From contig CAVVKG010000009.1 of the NCBI GenBank assembly GCA_963748925.1, positions 1 through 64,000 of the forward strand: 64,000 nucleotides of DNA, in the 5' to 3' direction. Both the position numbers and the translations under genes were made by a program. The DNA is from Cryomorpha sp963748925. GTDB taxonomy: Bacteria > Bacteroidota > Bacteroidia > Flavobacteriales_D > Cryomorphaceae. The notes under the pieces were generated by a model. That model ran no database searches. It saw only the letters and a list, made by a program, of their open reading frames with translations, and was not told the origin of the DNA. Positions within the stretch are counted from its first letter, which is position 1, and the number at the start of each line of letters is the position of its first letter. Positions 1 to 9,740 of the stretch are shown piece after piece.

Positions 1-41
1 TCTAAATCTCCCATGCTTCCTGCCGGATTACCGTGCGGTAA

Positions 42-698
42 TTAAAATCTGTACAATGCGGATAATAAGACCGAAGAGTTGGACAATCCATAACTGAATC
101 CGGAGATATCCGATTTAATGTCATATTCATCAGAATTTGCGCGCTCCTCAACTCTTTGACCAGTATAATAACTAAAGCCTGGTAATACCTCAGCACCCAA
201 TACCAGCTTATCTTGAATCACATAATTAAATCCAAAGACAAATCTTACTCCGGGTCCATAGGATGTTCTTTCATAAAAATAACCAAAATCGTAATTATTG
301 GCTGATTGGCCATCACGTTCTGTTTTTGAGTGCAAATAATTAAATGCCAGGTCAGCACCATATCTCAATTCAAAATTCTTAACGATTTCTTTGCGCCATT
401 CTTTACCGACTCCGAGTCTAAAGCCCATATTATTGGTAATGGTTTCAAAAGCATCATTTAAATATTCATTCGATCCGCCTCTAATAACGAGCGTATTAAA
501 CCGCCATAGAGATTTTTCAGTACCTGTTCTGTAAGTTAGTCCGAAGTTGTCAAAATCTCGGAATACCACGCCTATTTCCTTTTGTTTAGATTCTTTTAAT
601 GGCTTGGTTGCTTCTTGTGCCGATGCAAGAAAAGGCAGAGAAAGACAAAATAGAAGGAATAGCACTTCTTTGGTTTTTGTAAAATAGTTTAGATTCAT
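42..698 (-). CDS. Outer-membrane beta-barrel-like protein, paralog A
   Basis: Protein of about 218 residues with a clear signal peptide (MNLNYFTKTKEVLF..., cleavage after ASAQ). The mature part is rich in alternating aromatic and polar segments and ends in an aromatic residue (LLSALYRF), as outer-membrane beta-barrels do. No named family is recognised and function is unknown. The ATG at 696-698 is chosen because the signal peptide starts there and an AAAGGAAAT stretch precedes it; a more upstream start would put a non-signal extension in front and overlap the neighbour. It is the second gene of a tandem pair: the upstream paralog ends 13 bases before it. The two share blocks such as FGLTYRTGTEKSLWRFNT and KEWRKEI, so the pair arose by duplication. 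Confidence 0.75.
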   Translation of the reverse strand: MNLNYFTKTKEVLFLLFCLSLPFLASAQEATKPLKESKQKEIGVVFRDFDNFGLTYRTGTEKSLWRFNTLVIRGGSNEYLNDAFETITNNMGFRLGVGKEWRKEIVKNFELRYGADLAFNYLHSKTERDGQSANNYDFGYFYERTSYGPGVRFVFGFNYVIQDKLVLGAEVLPGFSYYTGQRVEERANSDEYDIKSDISGFSYGLSNSSVLLSALYRF

Positions 699-711
699 AT
701 TTCCTTTGTCT

Positions 712-1329
712 TTAGAATCTGTACAATGCTGATAATAAGACCGAAGAGCTGGACAATCCAAAATTAAATCCGGAGACATTCCTTGTTACATCCTCTTCAT
801 TCGGAGCCTGTGTTACATTTTTTTCTGTAGAATAACTAATCCCCGGTAACACCGCCAAGCCAAATACGATCTTTTCCTTGATCACATAATTGAATCCAAA
901 CACGAAATTTATTCCTGGTTCGAAGGTTGTATTTTTAGTAAGAAAGTCCTGATCATCATTTTCGTCGTCAGTTTCAGTTTTGTTATAATTAAAACCGAAC
1001 GAGAGATCAGCCCCATATCTTAATTCAAAATTTTCAACAATTTCTTTGCGCCATTCTTTACCGGCTCTGAGACCGAATCCTGTGGTTATACTTTTTGTTT
1101 CTCGATCATCAAGTTTGTTGGTACTCGATCCGCCCGAAACAAACACGGTATTAAAACGCCATAAAGATTTTTCAGTTCCGGTTCTGTAGGTTAGTCCGAA
1201 GCCGTCCAGGTTTCTGAAAACTAAACCAAGTTCTTTTTGTTTGGGTGTTTCTTGTAGTTCCGGTGTTTCCTGTGCCGATGCAAAATAAGATAGCGAAAGG
1301 CAAAATAGGAGGAGTAGAGTTTGTTTCAT
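712..1329 (-). CDS. Outer-membrane beta-barrel-like protein, paralog B
   Basis: Protein of 205 residues beginning MKQTLLLLFCLSLSYFASAQ, a typical Sec signal peptide cut after ASAQ. It aligns along its length with the downstream gene (shared FGLTYRTGTEKSLWRFNT, KEWRKEIV, VFGFNYVI, SVLLSALYRF) and has the same aromatic C-terminus expected of a BAM-inserted barrel. The last 60 or so bases of the two genes are almost identical, which points to recent duplication or gene conversion. It is first in a two-gene minus-strand unit, with the promoter expected in the AT-rich gap upstream of 1329. The substrate or role cannot be inferred. Confidence 0.75.
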   Translation of the reverse strand: MKQTLLLLFCLSLSYFASAQETPELQETPKQKELGLVFRNLDGFGLTYRTGTEKSLWRFNTVFVSGGSSTNKLDDRETKSITTGFGLRAGKEWRKEIVENFELRYGADLSFGFNYNKTETDDENDDQDFLTKNTTFEPGINFVFGFNYVIKEKIVFGLAVLPGISYSTEKNVTQAPNEEDVTRNVSGFNFGLSSSSVLLSALYRF

Positions 1330-1818
1330 TTTTGTAGATAGTTAGGTTTATAAAGGTGCTTATCAGCGCGTCTGATGCAGCGAACAACACAAGAGTAATG
1401 CCAATTCTAATTACTTTAATTTCACTTGCCGTAAATAATTAATAGTCAAAGGAAAAAACTTTTTTTCACTTCTTTCAAAAACGATTTATACCGTTCCATT
1501 TGGTGAGTACGTCGATTCGCGACCATTCTCAAAAACATGCTTCCCTCCGTTTATTTTGAGCATCAGATTCCTCTTAAAGCTACTCGTATGTTTACAATTT
1601 CTCATAATTGGTTCGTGTTTGCTTTTCAAGTACAATTTTTGGATGTAACAATTCTTGCTCTAGCATTTTGGTCTAAATCAAATTCTTCGATGTAGTATTT
1701 ATAAATCCCGACAGAGATTAATATTATTACGTTGATCTGAAATGAATATTTGACAATGTCGAAATTTCAATATACTTTTAAACTTTTCCAATAAGCAAGT
1801 TTAACCAATCAAACCAGT
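1330..1818. other. Divergent intergenic region
   Basis: AT-rich gap of 489 bases between the minus-strand barrel pair and the plus-strand giant secreted protein. No open frame with coding character was seen. It must hold the promoters of both divergent units; only one candidate (1749-1780) could be picked out. Confidence 0.5.
1749..1780 (+). promoter_or_regulatory. Candidate Bacteroidota promoter for the 2514-residue protein
   Basis: TTTG at 1749-1752, a 20-base spacer, then TACTTTTA at 1773-1780, close to the Bacteroidota pattern TTTG / TAnnTTTG. It lies 38 bases before the ATG at 1819. The last base of the -7 box deviates, so this is a moderate match only. Confidence 0.35.
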
Positions 1819-4800
1819 ATGAAGAAGTTCTTTAGCAGCCGCTATTGTCGCGCGGCATTTCTCGTAATTTTAAGTTTTTTTATTTCCTCAGTGCGGGCTC
1901 AGGCTCCGGAAGAAACGTGTCCGTTTACAGAAGTAAGCTTCAACGATTATACGGTCGAGATCGTCCCAACAAGGCCCAACGGTGGTTTTGAAATTCAAGA
2001 TGATGGAACAACCTTTAAATTAACAGGAGACTCGTGGCGACAGATAAATTTGGCTTATGAAGTAACCTCAAATACAGTTTTAGAGTTTGAATTCAGATCT
2101 GATGAGGAAGGAAACCGTCATGGTTTAGGCTTAACCAAAACAAGTGACAGTTTTAGCGCCAATCTTAATAAATTTTTCCAGCTCTACGGTCTCAGCCCGG
2201 GCACGACTATTTCAAACTACGATAATTACTCTGGTACCGAATGGAAGACATACCGTATACCAGTTGGCCAGTTTTATACAGGCAGTTTCGATCGACTGGC
2301 ATTCATGAATTCCAACTTTCAGTCAGGTAATAACGGTAGCAGTTATTTCCGAAATATCCGTATCGTTGAAGAGGCCTCCGGAACCTGCACTTTAGCAGGC
2401 GGTGGTCAGGGTACTTATCAAGACTGTCAATGTGAACCTTTAACTGTATGTCCGGCTATTAATTTCGATGATTATGCTGTGCTTCCGTATGGCGTGAACG
2501 AAAGTCAGGATGAGGGTGAAGCTTATATCCAAGATGCTGGGCAAACCTTGATGATCGTTGAAAATGCGTGGAAATCTATTATGTTCAGTTATAACGTTAC
2601 GAGTAACACCATCCTTGACTTTGACTTCAAGAGCACAGTTGAAGGTGAAATACACGGAATCGGACTTGATGACAACGGTGATCGAAATGACAGTGATAAC
2701 CGTATTTTTCAGCTATTTGGTACCCAACCTTTAGGTGTTCAGGCTTTTAATGATTATTTAATAAGCGACAACTGGAAATCATACAGTATTCCCTTGGGAA
2801 CGTTTACCAACAACACAGGAGGACGAAACAGACTTTTCTTTGTTGGCGATGATGATGACGCACCGGTCGATGCCAACAGTTTTTTCAGAAGTGTAAAAGT
2901 ATATGAAGACGGAACATGCTTCCCGGATTGTATACCTCCTTCCTTCACGTGTACTGCACCAACCACCGTTCAAGCAGATGCCGGTGGAGAGGCAATTGTG
3001 AGCTTTGCTGCAATGGCAGAGGGTACAGATCTCGAAATAGCTTATCAATATTTGGGGCAACCAATTACCTCGCCAGCTACTTTTCCTACGGGAGTACACC
3101 ATATCATCGCTACTGCTACTAACGAATGCGGAGCAGCTTTGAGTGATTGCATTACTATCACTGTACTTTCCTGCACTGACAATGATGCATCTCAAAATTA
3201 TGACAATACAACCGGGTTTGGACCTTGGGTATTCAACCATTCCGGTAATGCCGGCAACTTTATTGGTTCATCCACCGCCAATGGTGATGGAGACTCCAAC
3301 AATGACGGAGATATTAATACGACCAACGCTTTCGGACTTTACGCCAATAGCGGGGGCGTGGCAAATATGATCCGCCCTTTTACCAACCCCCTCATCGCCG
3401 GAGAAGAATTTTCTGTGGATTATGACAATGGGTATATTGACAACGGCAGTTCAGTTGGAATTGGACTTCAAAATGCTTCGGGCGAAAATTTGCTTGAGTT
3501 TTATTTTGTTGGCGGTCAATCAGACTATAAAGTAAACGCCGGTAGTGGCGAAACAGGAACCGGAATAGGATTTACGGATGAAGGACTTACTCTTTCGTTT
3601 ACTTTGGTAAGTGATGGAGTAATATCAATACAGATTACTAATTTGGGGAATGGCGATGTAACGTCACTTACCCAAAACCTATGGAGTCCCGCAGGTGGTC
3701 AGGAGATCTCGCAGTTGAGATTTTTTAATGCCAATGCAGGAGGTGGCGGCTCATTCGACGCCTTTATCAATAACCTCTCTCTTTGTCAATCAATCATCGA
3801 TGGCGACGGAGATGGATATTCAGAAACGGACGATTGCGATGATGCTAATGCCGCAATAAATCCCGGTGCCGAAGAGATTTATTTCGATGGTATAGACAAT
3901 GATTGCAACCCCAACACATCTGATGAAAATTCCGGAATTTTTGAATCGTACCTAATTCTTGATGGCGCTTTTTATGACTTACAGGCGACCACCGATCTTC
4001 CGGACTTTAACGGTGATCTCGGAACATATGGTTGCGATTCTCCTTTGATACTCGATGGTGCACAAAACAAAACCTTCAAGTGCCCTCAAGGCAACGGGGA
4101 TATTCTCAATGGAAAACTATTTTATCGCATCTACCCAGAGAGTGATGCTCCCGGAAGTTTTGTAGAATTAAACCTTGGTTTTAGCAGTAATGACGCTGTG
4201 GACTTTGGTTGCCAAAACCAAACATGGCAAACCGACAATGCCGCTGAGAACCTCACAAACGGACTGGACCCGGATATTTATGTTATTGAAGTTTATACCA
4301 CCGCAGATTATACCTTCACTGGCGGCGATGGTACGCACCTGGCTGATAACAATAGATCTTATTTTGTAGCTACATTTACTGTTGCCGACAATTCGCCTCC
4401 TAATGCCAGCGCTCAAAACGTAACTGTTCAGCTTGACGCTAACGGAAATGGTTCTGTAACAGCCCAAGAGGTTGACAATGGTTCCAGCGATGCCTGTGGC
4501 ATTGCATCTTTGGTATTGAGCCAAACAGATTTTGATTGTTCAGATGTGGGTGCAAACGATGTCGTGCTTACTGTAACGGATGTAAATGGAAATGAGAGCT
4601 TTGCCAATGCTGTAGTAGCCATACAAGACACTGTTTCTCCAGTAGCAATTGCTCAAGATGTAGTTGTTCAACTCGATGCTAACGGAAGTGGTTCTACCAC
4701 CGCCGCCGCCGTTGACAATGGCTCTAATGACGCTTGTGGAATTGCATATTTGGTATTGAGCCAAACAAATTTTACTTGTTCAGATGTCGGTAGCAATGTC

Positions 4801-7800
4801 GTTGTTCTCACCGTAACCGATGCAAATGGAAACGAGTCTACCGCCAATGCTTTGGTAACTGTAGAAGACAATGTCTCACCGGTAGCCATCGCTCAAAACG
4901 TAATCGTTCAACTCGACGCTAACGGTAATGGTTCTATTACCTACGAAGACGTTAACAATGGTTCGAATGATGCCTGTGGAGTAGCCTCATTATCACTCAG
5001 CCGCAATGAATTCTCTTGCACAGACATCATTGTTGAAGATGAATCAACAGGTGGAATAACTGATCTCTTTATCTCAGAATATATAGAAGGAAGTTCAAAT
5101 AATAAATGTATTGAAATTTATAACGGTACAGATCAGGAAATCTCTTTATCTGCTTACACCCTCCAACTTTACGTAAATGGAAGCAGTTCTGGTGCATCGC
5201 CCATTGCTCTTTCAGGAAACATTCCGGCGGGCGGAACCCATGTGGTCTGCAACACGAGTTCGGTGTCATCCTTAACGTCACTTGCTAATCAAACTTCAGG
5301 TTCTCTGACTTTTAATGGCAATGATGCAGTTGCGCTTAATAAAGATGAAGTGATTATTGACGTAATTGGACAAATAGGCAATGATCCGGGATCTGAATGG
5401 GGGTCTGGACTAACATCAACTCAAAATAACACACTCCGCAGAAAAGCAGATGTTCTCCAAGGAGACCCCGATGGTAGCAACGCCTTCGATCCTTCGACAG
5501 AATGGGTTGGGTTCGCTGAGGATACCTTTAATGGAATCGGATCACACAGTGTGAATATACCCGAACCTGAGGCACTCACAGTAGTGCTTACTGTAATTGA
5601 TATCAATGGAAACAGCGCAACGGCCACTGCAACTGTTGAAGTGATCGATGATACCGCCCCTCAAACACTCTGTCAGGATGTAACGGTAATTCTCGATGCG
5701 AATGGGAATGGCACGCTCACTGCAGCTGAAGTGGATGCAGGTTCTAACGACAATTGCGGTATCACCGAACTCTCTCTGGACCGCACAACATTCACCTGCG
5801 CTGATATTGCCGGTGATGCTGAAGAAATTGGACAAGTGGCCTGGATTAACGAGTTCCATTATGACAATGATGGAGGAGACGTAAATGAATTTGTAGAAGT
5901 TGTGGCCAACTTTGACGCTTCACAATATGAAGTGGTGTTCTACAATGGATCGAATGGAACTTCATACGCCACGATAGCACTGGGCGTAGCAGCGGCCACT
6001 TCGGGTGGATACAACATATATCAGATTCCCGGCTCATCCAACGGAATCCAAAATGGAGCACCCGATGGTTTGGCCTTGATTGATCAAAACGACGTAGTAA
6101 TCGAAACCTTGAGTTATGAAGGAAGCTTTACTGCAACTAATGGACCAGCTAATGGCATATTCTTCGAGGATATAGGAGTCGAAGAACCGGGTAGCACGCC
6201 TTCCGGTCAATCGCTCCAGCGCACGGGATCGGGTCTTAACGCTGCCGGTTTTGTATGGACGGGTCCCGCACCTCAATCTCCGGGAGCACTTAATGCAGGA
6301 CAAACGATCTCCTCGGGCGAAAACCTTATGGTGACACTCACAGCCACCGATGCAAGTGGAAATCAGGCATCCTGCACAGCCAATGTAACTGTTGTTGATG
6401 AATTGCCGCCACTTGCAGTATGCCAGGACATCATCGCTGTACTCGATGAAAATGGATCCGTAACTATCTCTGCCGACCAGATTGACAATGGATCTTCGGA
6501 CAATTGCGGAATAGCTTCGATTTCTATTAGTCCAGAGACATTTGGATGTGCAGATATCGGCGATCAAACAGTTGTTCTTACTGTAACCGATAATTCGGGC
6601 AATATAACTTCATGTAGTTCTACTGTAACTGTGGTCGACAGCACCGAGCCTGAACTTACGTGCTCTGCGGTGGTTCTCGAACTCGGAGAAGATGGAACTG
6701 CTACACTTGATCCTGCACTCGCAGCGGTCGCAACAGATAATTGCGGTACTGTGGTGCTAACAGCTTCACAGACCGAATTTACCTGTGATGACATTATCGA
6801 ATCAGTATCCGCTACAGACTTAATTATTAGCGAATACGTGGAAGGTTCTTCGAACAATAAGTACATCGAGATTTTTAATGGAACCGGTGACGCAATCGAT
6901 CTGGCAAACTATGAACTTAGAACCTATGCGAATGGAGCAGGCTCACCAAACTTCGCGAACAATCTCGGCGGAGCAGGAATTTTACAGGATGGTGATGTTG
7001 TAGTTTTTAGCAACAGTAGCGCTACGATTTATGGCGGAACCGTTTTTCCGTTGTCTTCCATTTCCTTTAACGGTGACGATGCCGTTGAACTTTTTAATGT
7101 ATCAGCGGGAAGTGCTGTAGATATTTTTGGAAAAATAGGCGAAGATCCCGGATCGCAATGGAATCAGGGTGGAAATGCCACCGAGAACCAAACCTTGCGC
7201 CGCAATTCAAATATCTCATCGGGCAATACGGACAATGCACCCGGATTTCCTTCGCTCGGCAATGAGTGGACCTCTTACGAGGTAGATGATGTTAGTGGAC
7301 TTGGTTCTCATTCAATCGGAGCGTCAAATTCAGTCTTGATTACGGCTACAGATGCAAACGGAAACAGCTCAACTTGCATAGCCATTATAACTGTTGAAGA
7401 CAATGTTGCTCCGACTGCAACCGCTCAAAACGTAACCATTCAGCTTGATGCCACCGGAAATGCTTCCACAACTGCCGAAGCCGTTAACAATGGATCATCG
7501 GATGCCTGTGGAATTGCATCTTTGGCCTTGAGCCAAACAGCATTTGATTGTTCGAATGTGGGGGCAAACGATGTAGTGCTCACGGTGACGGATGTAAATG
7601 GAAATGAGAGCTTTGCCAATGCTGTGGTAACCGTACAAGACACTGTCTCTCCGGTAGCCATCGCCCAAAACGTAACTGTTCAGCTCGACGCTTCCGGTAA
7701 TGGTTCTACCACTGCCGCAGCCGTTGATAATGGATCGAGTGATGCCTGCGGAATTGCATCTTTGGTATTGAGCCAAACAGCATTCAATTGTTCGAATGTG

Positions 7801-9363
7801 GGAGCAAACGATGTAGTGCTTACGGTAACGGATGTGAATGGAAATGAGTCTTTTGCCAATGCTGTCGTAATCGTACAGGACAATGTCTCTCCGATAGCAA
7901 TCGCTCAAAACGTAACTGTTCAGCTCGACGCTTCCGGTAATGGTTCTACCACCGCCGCAGCCGTTAACAATGGTTCAACCGACGCTTGCGGAATTGCATC
8001 TTTGGTATTGAGCCAAACAGCATTCAATTGTTCGAATGTGGGGGCAAACGATGTAGTGCTTACGGTGACGGATGTGAATGGAAATGAGTCTACTGCCAAT
8101 GCCGTGGTAACCGTACAGGACAATGTTTCTCCGGTAGCCATCGCTCAAAACGTAACCGTTCAACTCAACGCTTCCGGAACTGCTTCCGCCACTGCCGCAG
8201 CCGTTGACAATGGCTCAAACGACGCTTGTGGAATTGCAACATTGGCCTTGAGCCAAACAGCATTCGATTGTTCGAATTTAGGTGAAAACGATGTGGTGCT
8301 TACTGTAACGGATGTGAATGGAAATGAGTCTACTGCCAATGCAGTGGTAACCGTTCAAGACACGATTGCTCCTACTGCCGTTTGCCAGGATATAACCGTT
8401 CAACTTGACTCTTCAGGATTTGGTTCCATTGAAGCTGCGCAGGTAGATGGTGGTTCGGCCGATAATTGCAGTGTTGCTTCTTTGTCGCTGGATCAAATGA
8501 GTTTTGATTGTACAAATGCCGGAGAAAATATGGTAGAATTGACCGTAACCGATGCGAGCGGAAACATCGCTATGTGCAATGCAATTGTTACTGTTCTGGA
8601 GCCATCGGTGCTTCCTTCTGTAGAAATATCATCGTCTTTGGCACTAACTGAAAATGGCAACGTAGTTATTTTTGACAATGTTCCGACATCGATCAACCTG
8701 CCCGAAAGCGTTGTTCTCACAGCATCACTAAGCCCATTAGATTTTAATGTAAGCAGCTATCAGTGGTCTTACAGAGATCTTCCTGATGGAGCATTCGTTG
8801 ATAGCGTAGGAGCTACCAATGCTACGCTCACTATTGAATCAGAGGGCGATTCGCACAGAGAATACCGGGTAGTAATTGTTACTGAATCCGGATGTGAGGG
8901 CTCCGCTACAATTGAGGTCTTCTCAGTCGACGTTTCTTGTAAAGGAAACAATAAAGTTAAGGTATGTCATGTGCCACCGGGCAATCCCGACAACGCGAAA
9001 GAAATTTGTGTGAATGTAAATGCAGTGCCTGCTTTGCTTGAAAATTCTGATTCATATCTTGGTTCTTGCGACCTCGGTCAGAAAAGTGTTGTCACTGATA
9101 AGGTAGATCTTGAATTACAAGTGTATCCAAACCCATCATGGGGGCGTTTTATGATCACCTTTGAGGAAGCTGAAGTACATGCTGAGCAGGTATTCGTGTT
9201 CGATATGCAAGGACGAAAAGTAATGTCTCTTACAATTCCAGACTACACAAATGCTTTTCAAATTGAATTGAACCTTTCTGATCAAGAAAATGGCATGTAC
9301 ATGATGACTATTGTCGGTGCCGGTCAGGTGATCGCCTCTGAGCGGATCATAAAGACCCACTAA
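1819..9363 (+). CDS. Giant secreted multidomain protein with T9SS type A sorting domain
   Basis: Secreted surface or extracellular protein of 2514 residues. In order: signal peptide ending VRAQ (1-28); two related beta-sandwich, carbohydrate-binding-like domains (about 35-195 and 210-370); an HYR-like domain (about 370-450); a further beta-sandwich domain; a MopE-like DGDGDGYxxxxDCDD metal-binding motif (about 660-700); three 80-residue HYR/cadherin-like repeats (from about 857); three lamin-tail-like domains (about 1077, 1338 and 1664) interleaved with HYR-like units; five near-identical 80-residue repeats (about 1861-2260); an Ig-like module; and a C-terminal T9SS type A domain (VYPNPSWGRF, then GxYxxxI near the end) that directs export through the Por/Gld secretin. 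Each HYR unit carries two cysteines (DACG and FxCS). It is followed by a strong terminator, so it is probably monocistronic. Adhesion or extracellular enzyme scaffolding is possible; no catalytic domain was recognised. Confidence 0.85.
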   Translation: MKKFFSSRYCRAAFLVILSFFISSVRAQAPEETCPFTEVSFNDYTVEIVPTRPNGGFEIQDDGTTFKLTGDSWRQINLAYEVTSNTVLEFEFRSDEEGNRHGLGLTKTSDSFSANLNKFFQLYGLSPGTTISNYDNYSGTEWKTYRIPVGQFYTGSFDRLAFMNSNFQSGNNGSSYFRNIRIVEEASGTCTLAGGGQGTYQDCQCEPLTVCPAINFDDYAVLPYGVNESQDEGEAYIQDAGQTLMIVENAWKSIMFSYNVTSNTILDFDFKSTVEGEIHGIGLDDNGDRNDSDNRIFQLFGTQPLGVQAFNDYLISDNWKSYSIPLGTFTNNTGGRNRLFFVGDDDDAPVDANSFFRSVKVYEDGTCFPDCIPPSFTCTAPTTVQADAGGEAIVSFAAMAEGTDLEIAYQYLGQPITSPATFPTGVHHIIATATNECGAALSDCITITVLSCTDNDASQNYDNTTGFGPWVFNHSGNAGNFIGSSTANGDGDSNNDGDINTTNAFGLYANSGGVANMIRPFTNPLIAGEEFSVDYDNGYIDNGSSVGIGLQNASGENLLEFYFVGGQSDYKVNAGSGETGTGIGFTDEGLTLSFTLVSDGVISIQITNLGNGDVTSLTQNLWSPAGGQEISQLRFFNANAGGGGSFDAFINNLSLCQSIIDGDGDGYSETDDCDDANAAINPGAEEIYFDGIDNDCNPNTSDENSGIFESYLILDGAFYDLQATTDLPDFNGDLGTYGCDSPLILDGAQNKTFKCPQGNGDILNGKLFYRIYPESDAPGSFVELNLGFSSNDAVDFGCQNQTWQTDNAAENLTNGLDPDIYVIEVYTTADYTFTGGDGTHLADNNRSYFVATFTVADNSPPNASAQNVTVQLDANGNGSVTAQEVDNGSSDACGIASLVLSQTDFDCSDVGANDVVLTVTDVNGNESFANAVVAIQDTVSPVAIAQDVVVQLDANGSGSTTAAAVDNGSNDACGIAYLVLSQTNFTCSDVGSNVVVLTVTDANGNESTANALVTVEDNVSPVAIAQNVIVQLDANGNGSITYEDVNNGSNDACGVASLSLSRNEFSCTDIIVEDESTGGITDLFISEYIEGSSNNKCIEIYNGTDQEISLSAYTLQLYVNGSSSGASPIALSGNIPAGGTHVVCNTSSVSSLTSLANQTSGSLTFNGNDAVALNKDEVIIDVIGQIGNDPGSEWGSGLTSTQNNTLRRKADVLQGDPDGSNAFDPSTEWVGFAEDTFNGIGSHSVNIPEPEALTVVLTVIDINGNSATATATVEVIDDTAPQTLCQDVTVILDANGNGTLTAAEVDAGSNDNCGITELSLDRTTFTCADIAGDAEEIGQVAWINEFHYDNDGGDVNEFVEVVANFDASQYEVVFYNGSNGTSYATIALGVAAATSGGYNIYQIPGSSNGIQNGAPDGLALIDQNDVVIETLSYEGSFTATNGPANGIFFEDIGVEEPGSTPSGQSLQRTGSGLNAAGFVWTGPAPQSPGALNAGQTISSGENLMVTLTATDASGNQASCTANVTVVDELPPLAVCQDIIAVLDENGSVTISADQIDNGSSDNCGIASISISPETFGCADIGDQTVVLTVTDNSGNITSCSSTVTVVDSTEPELTCSAVVLELGEDGTATLDPALAAVATDNCGTVVLTASQTEFTCDDIIESVSATDLIISEYVEGSSNNKYIEIFNGTGDAIDLANYELRTYANGAGSPNFANNLGGAGILQDGDVVVFSNSSATIYGGTVFPLSSISFNGDDAVELFNVSAGSAVDIFGKIGEDPGSQWNQGGNATENQTLRRNSNISSGNTDNAPGFPSLGNEWTSYEVDDVSGLGSHSIGASNSVLITATDANGNSSTCIAIITVEDNVAPTATAQNVTIQLDATGNASTTAEAVNNGSSDACGIASLALSQTAFDCSNVGANDVVLTVTDVNGNESFANAVVTVQDTVSPVAIAQNVTVQLDASGNGSTTAAAVDNGSSDACGIASLVLSQTAFNCSNVGANDVVLTVTDVNGNESFANAVVIVQDNVSPIAIAQNVTVQLDASGNGSTTAAAVNNGSTDACGIASLVLSQTAFNCSNVGANDVVLTVTDVNGNESTANAVVTVQDNVSPVAIAQNVTVQLNASGTASATAAAVDNGSNDACGIATLALSQTAFDCSNLGENDVVLTVTDVNGNESTANAVVTVQDTIAPTAVCQDITVQLDSSGFGSIEAAQVDGGSADNCSVASLSLDQMSFDCTNAGENMVELTVTDASGNIAMCNAIVTVLEPSVLPSVEISSSLALTENGNVVIFDNVPTSINLPESVVLTASLSPLDFNVSSYQWSYRDLPDGAFVDSVGATNATLTIESEGDSHREYRVVIVTESGCEGSATIEVFSVDVSCKGNNKVKVCHVPPGNPDNAKEICVNVNAVPALLENSDSYLGSCDLGQKSVVTDKVDLELQVYPNPSWGRFMITFEEAEVHAEQVFVFDMQGRKVMSLTIPDYTNAFQIELNLSDQENGMYMMTIVGAGQVIASERIIKTH
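4387..5030 (+). repeat. Three tandem 240-bp HYR-like coding repeats
   Basis: Units start at 4387, 4627 and 4867, each encoding 80 residues of the pattern NVxVQLDANGxGS...DACGIA...LSQTxFxCSDVG. The third unit runs into the first lamin-tail-like insertion. Confidence 0.75.
7399..8598 (+). repeat. Five tandem 240-bp HYR-like coding repeats
   Basis: Units start at 7399, 7639, 7879, 8119 and 8359 with an exact 240-base period. The second to fourth are nearly identical at the DNA level, whereas the last has diverged (VCQDITVQLDSSG). This gradient indicates recent tandem amplification of the middle units. Confidence 0.8.
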
Positions 9364-9389
9364 TAACATTTAATATTAAAAACATAGTA

Positions 9390-9421
9390 AGAGCTGCCCC
9401 CGAAGGGCGGCTCTTTTTTTT
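9390..9421 (+). terminator. Rho-independent terminator
   Basis: GAGCTGCCC / GGGCGGCTC stem with a CCGAA loop followed by eight T, located 27 bases after the stop codon of the 2514-residue protein. Confidence 0.85.
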
Positions 9422-9740
9422 GGTATTAAATCCCTATTTCATGATGTTCAGTTTGCTCAAAATTTATTAAACCAATCAGATCTCCCTGTTGCATGACCCC
9501 CTGAGCTTGAAGTAAATTCAAATGAAAATTTGAACAAACAGGAACAATCCCGACCAAATCCTCGAATCTTTATCGATATGGGGAAAATCGCGCGACTTAT
9601 CCAATGGACCGAATGATCTTTTTTAAAAAAAAACGAAACCCATCAACATCATTACCGTAAGAAGGGGGACTCGTCCAGGTCTTAAACGAAAGATTTACAC
9701 GAGCTAATTTGATCCCTTACAACTTAGAAATTAAGTCAAA
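9422..9740. other. Intergenic region upstream of the giant adhesin
   Basis: About 320 bases without a coding frame. It has an A/T-rich tract near 9620-9640. A CTAATTTG-like -7 candidate near 9704-9711 is one base short of the TAnnTTTG spacing and was not accepted as a promoter. Confidence 0.4.

Noticed and set aside
9704..9711. CTAATTTG -7 promoter candidate for the giant adhesin
   Set aside because: It has only one base between TA and TTTG instead of two, and no -33 element at the right distance.
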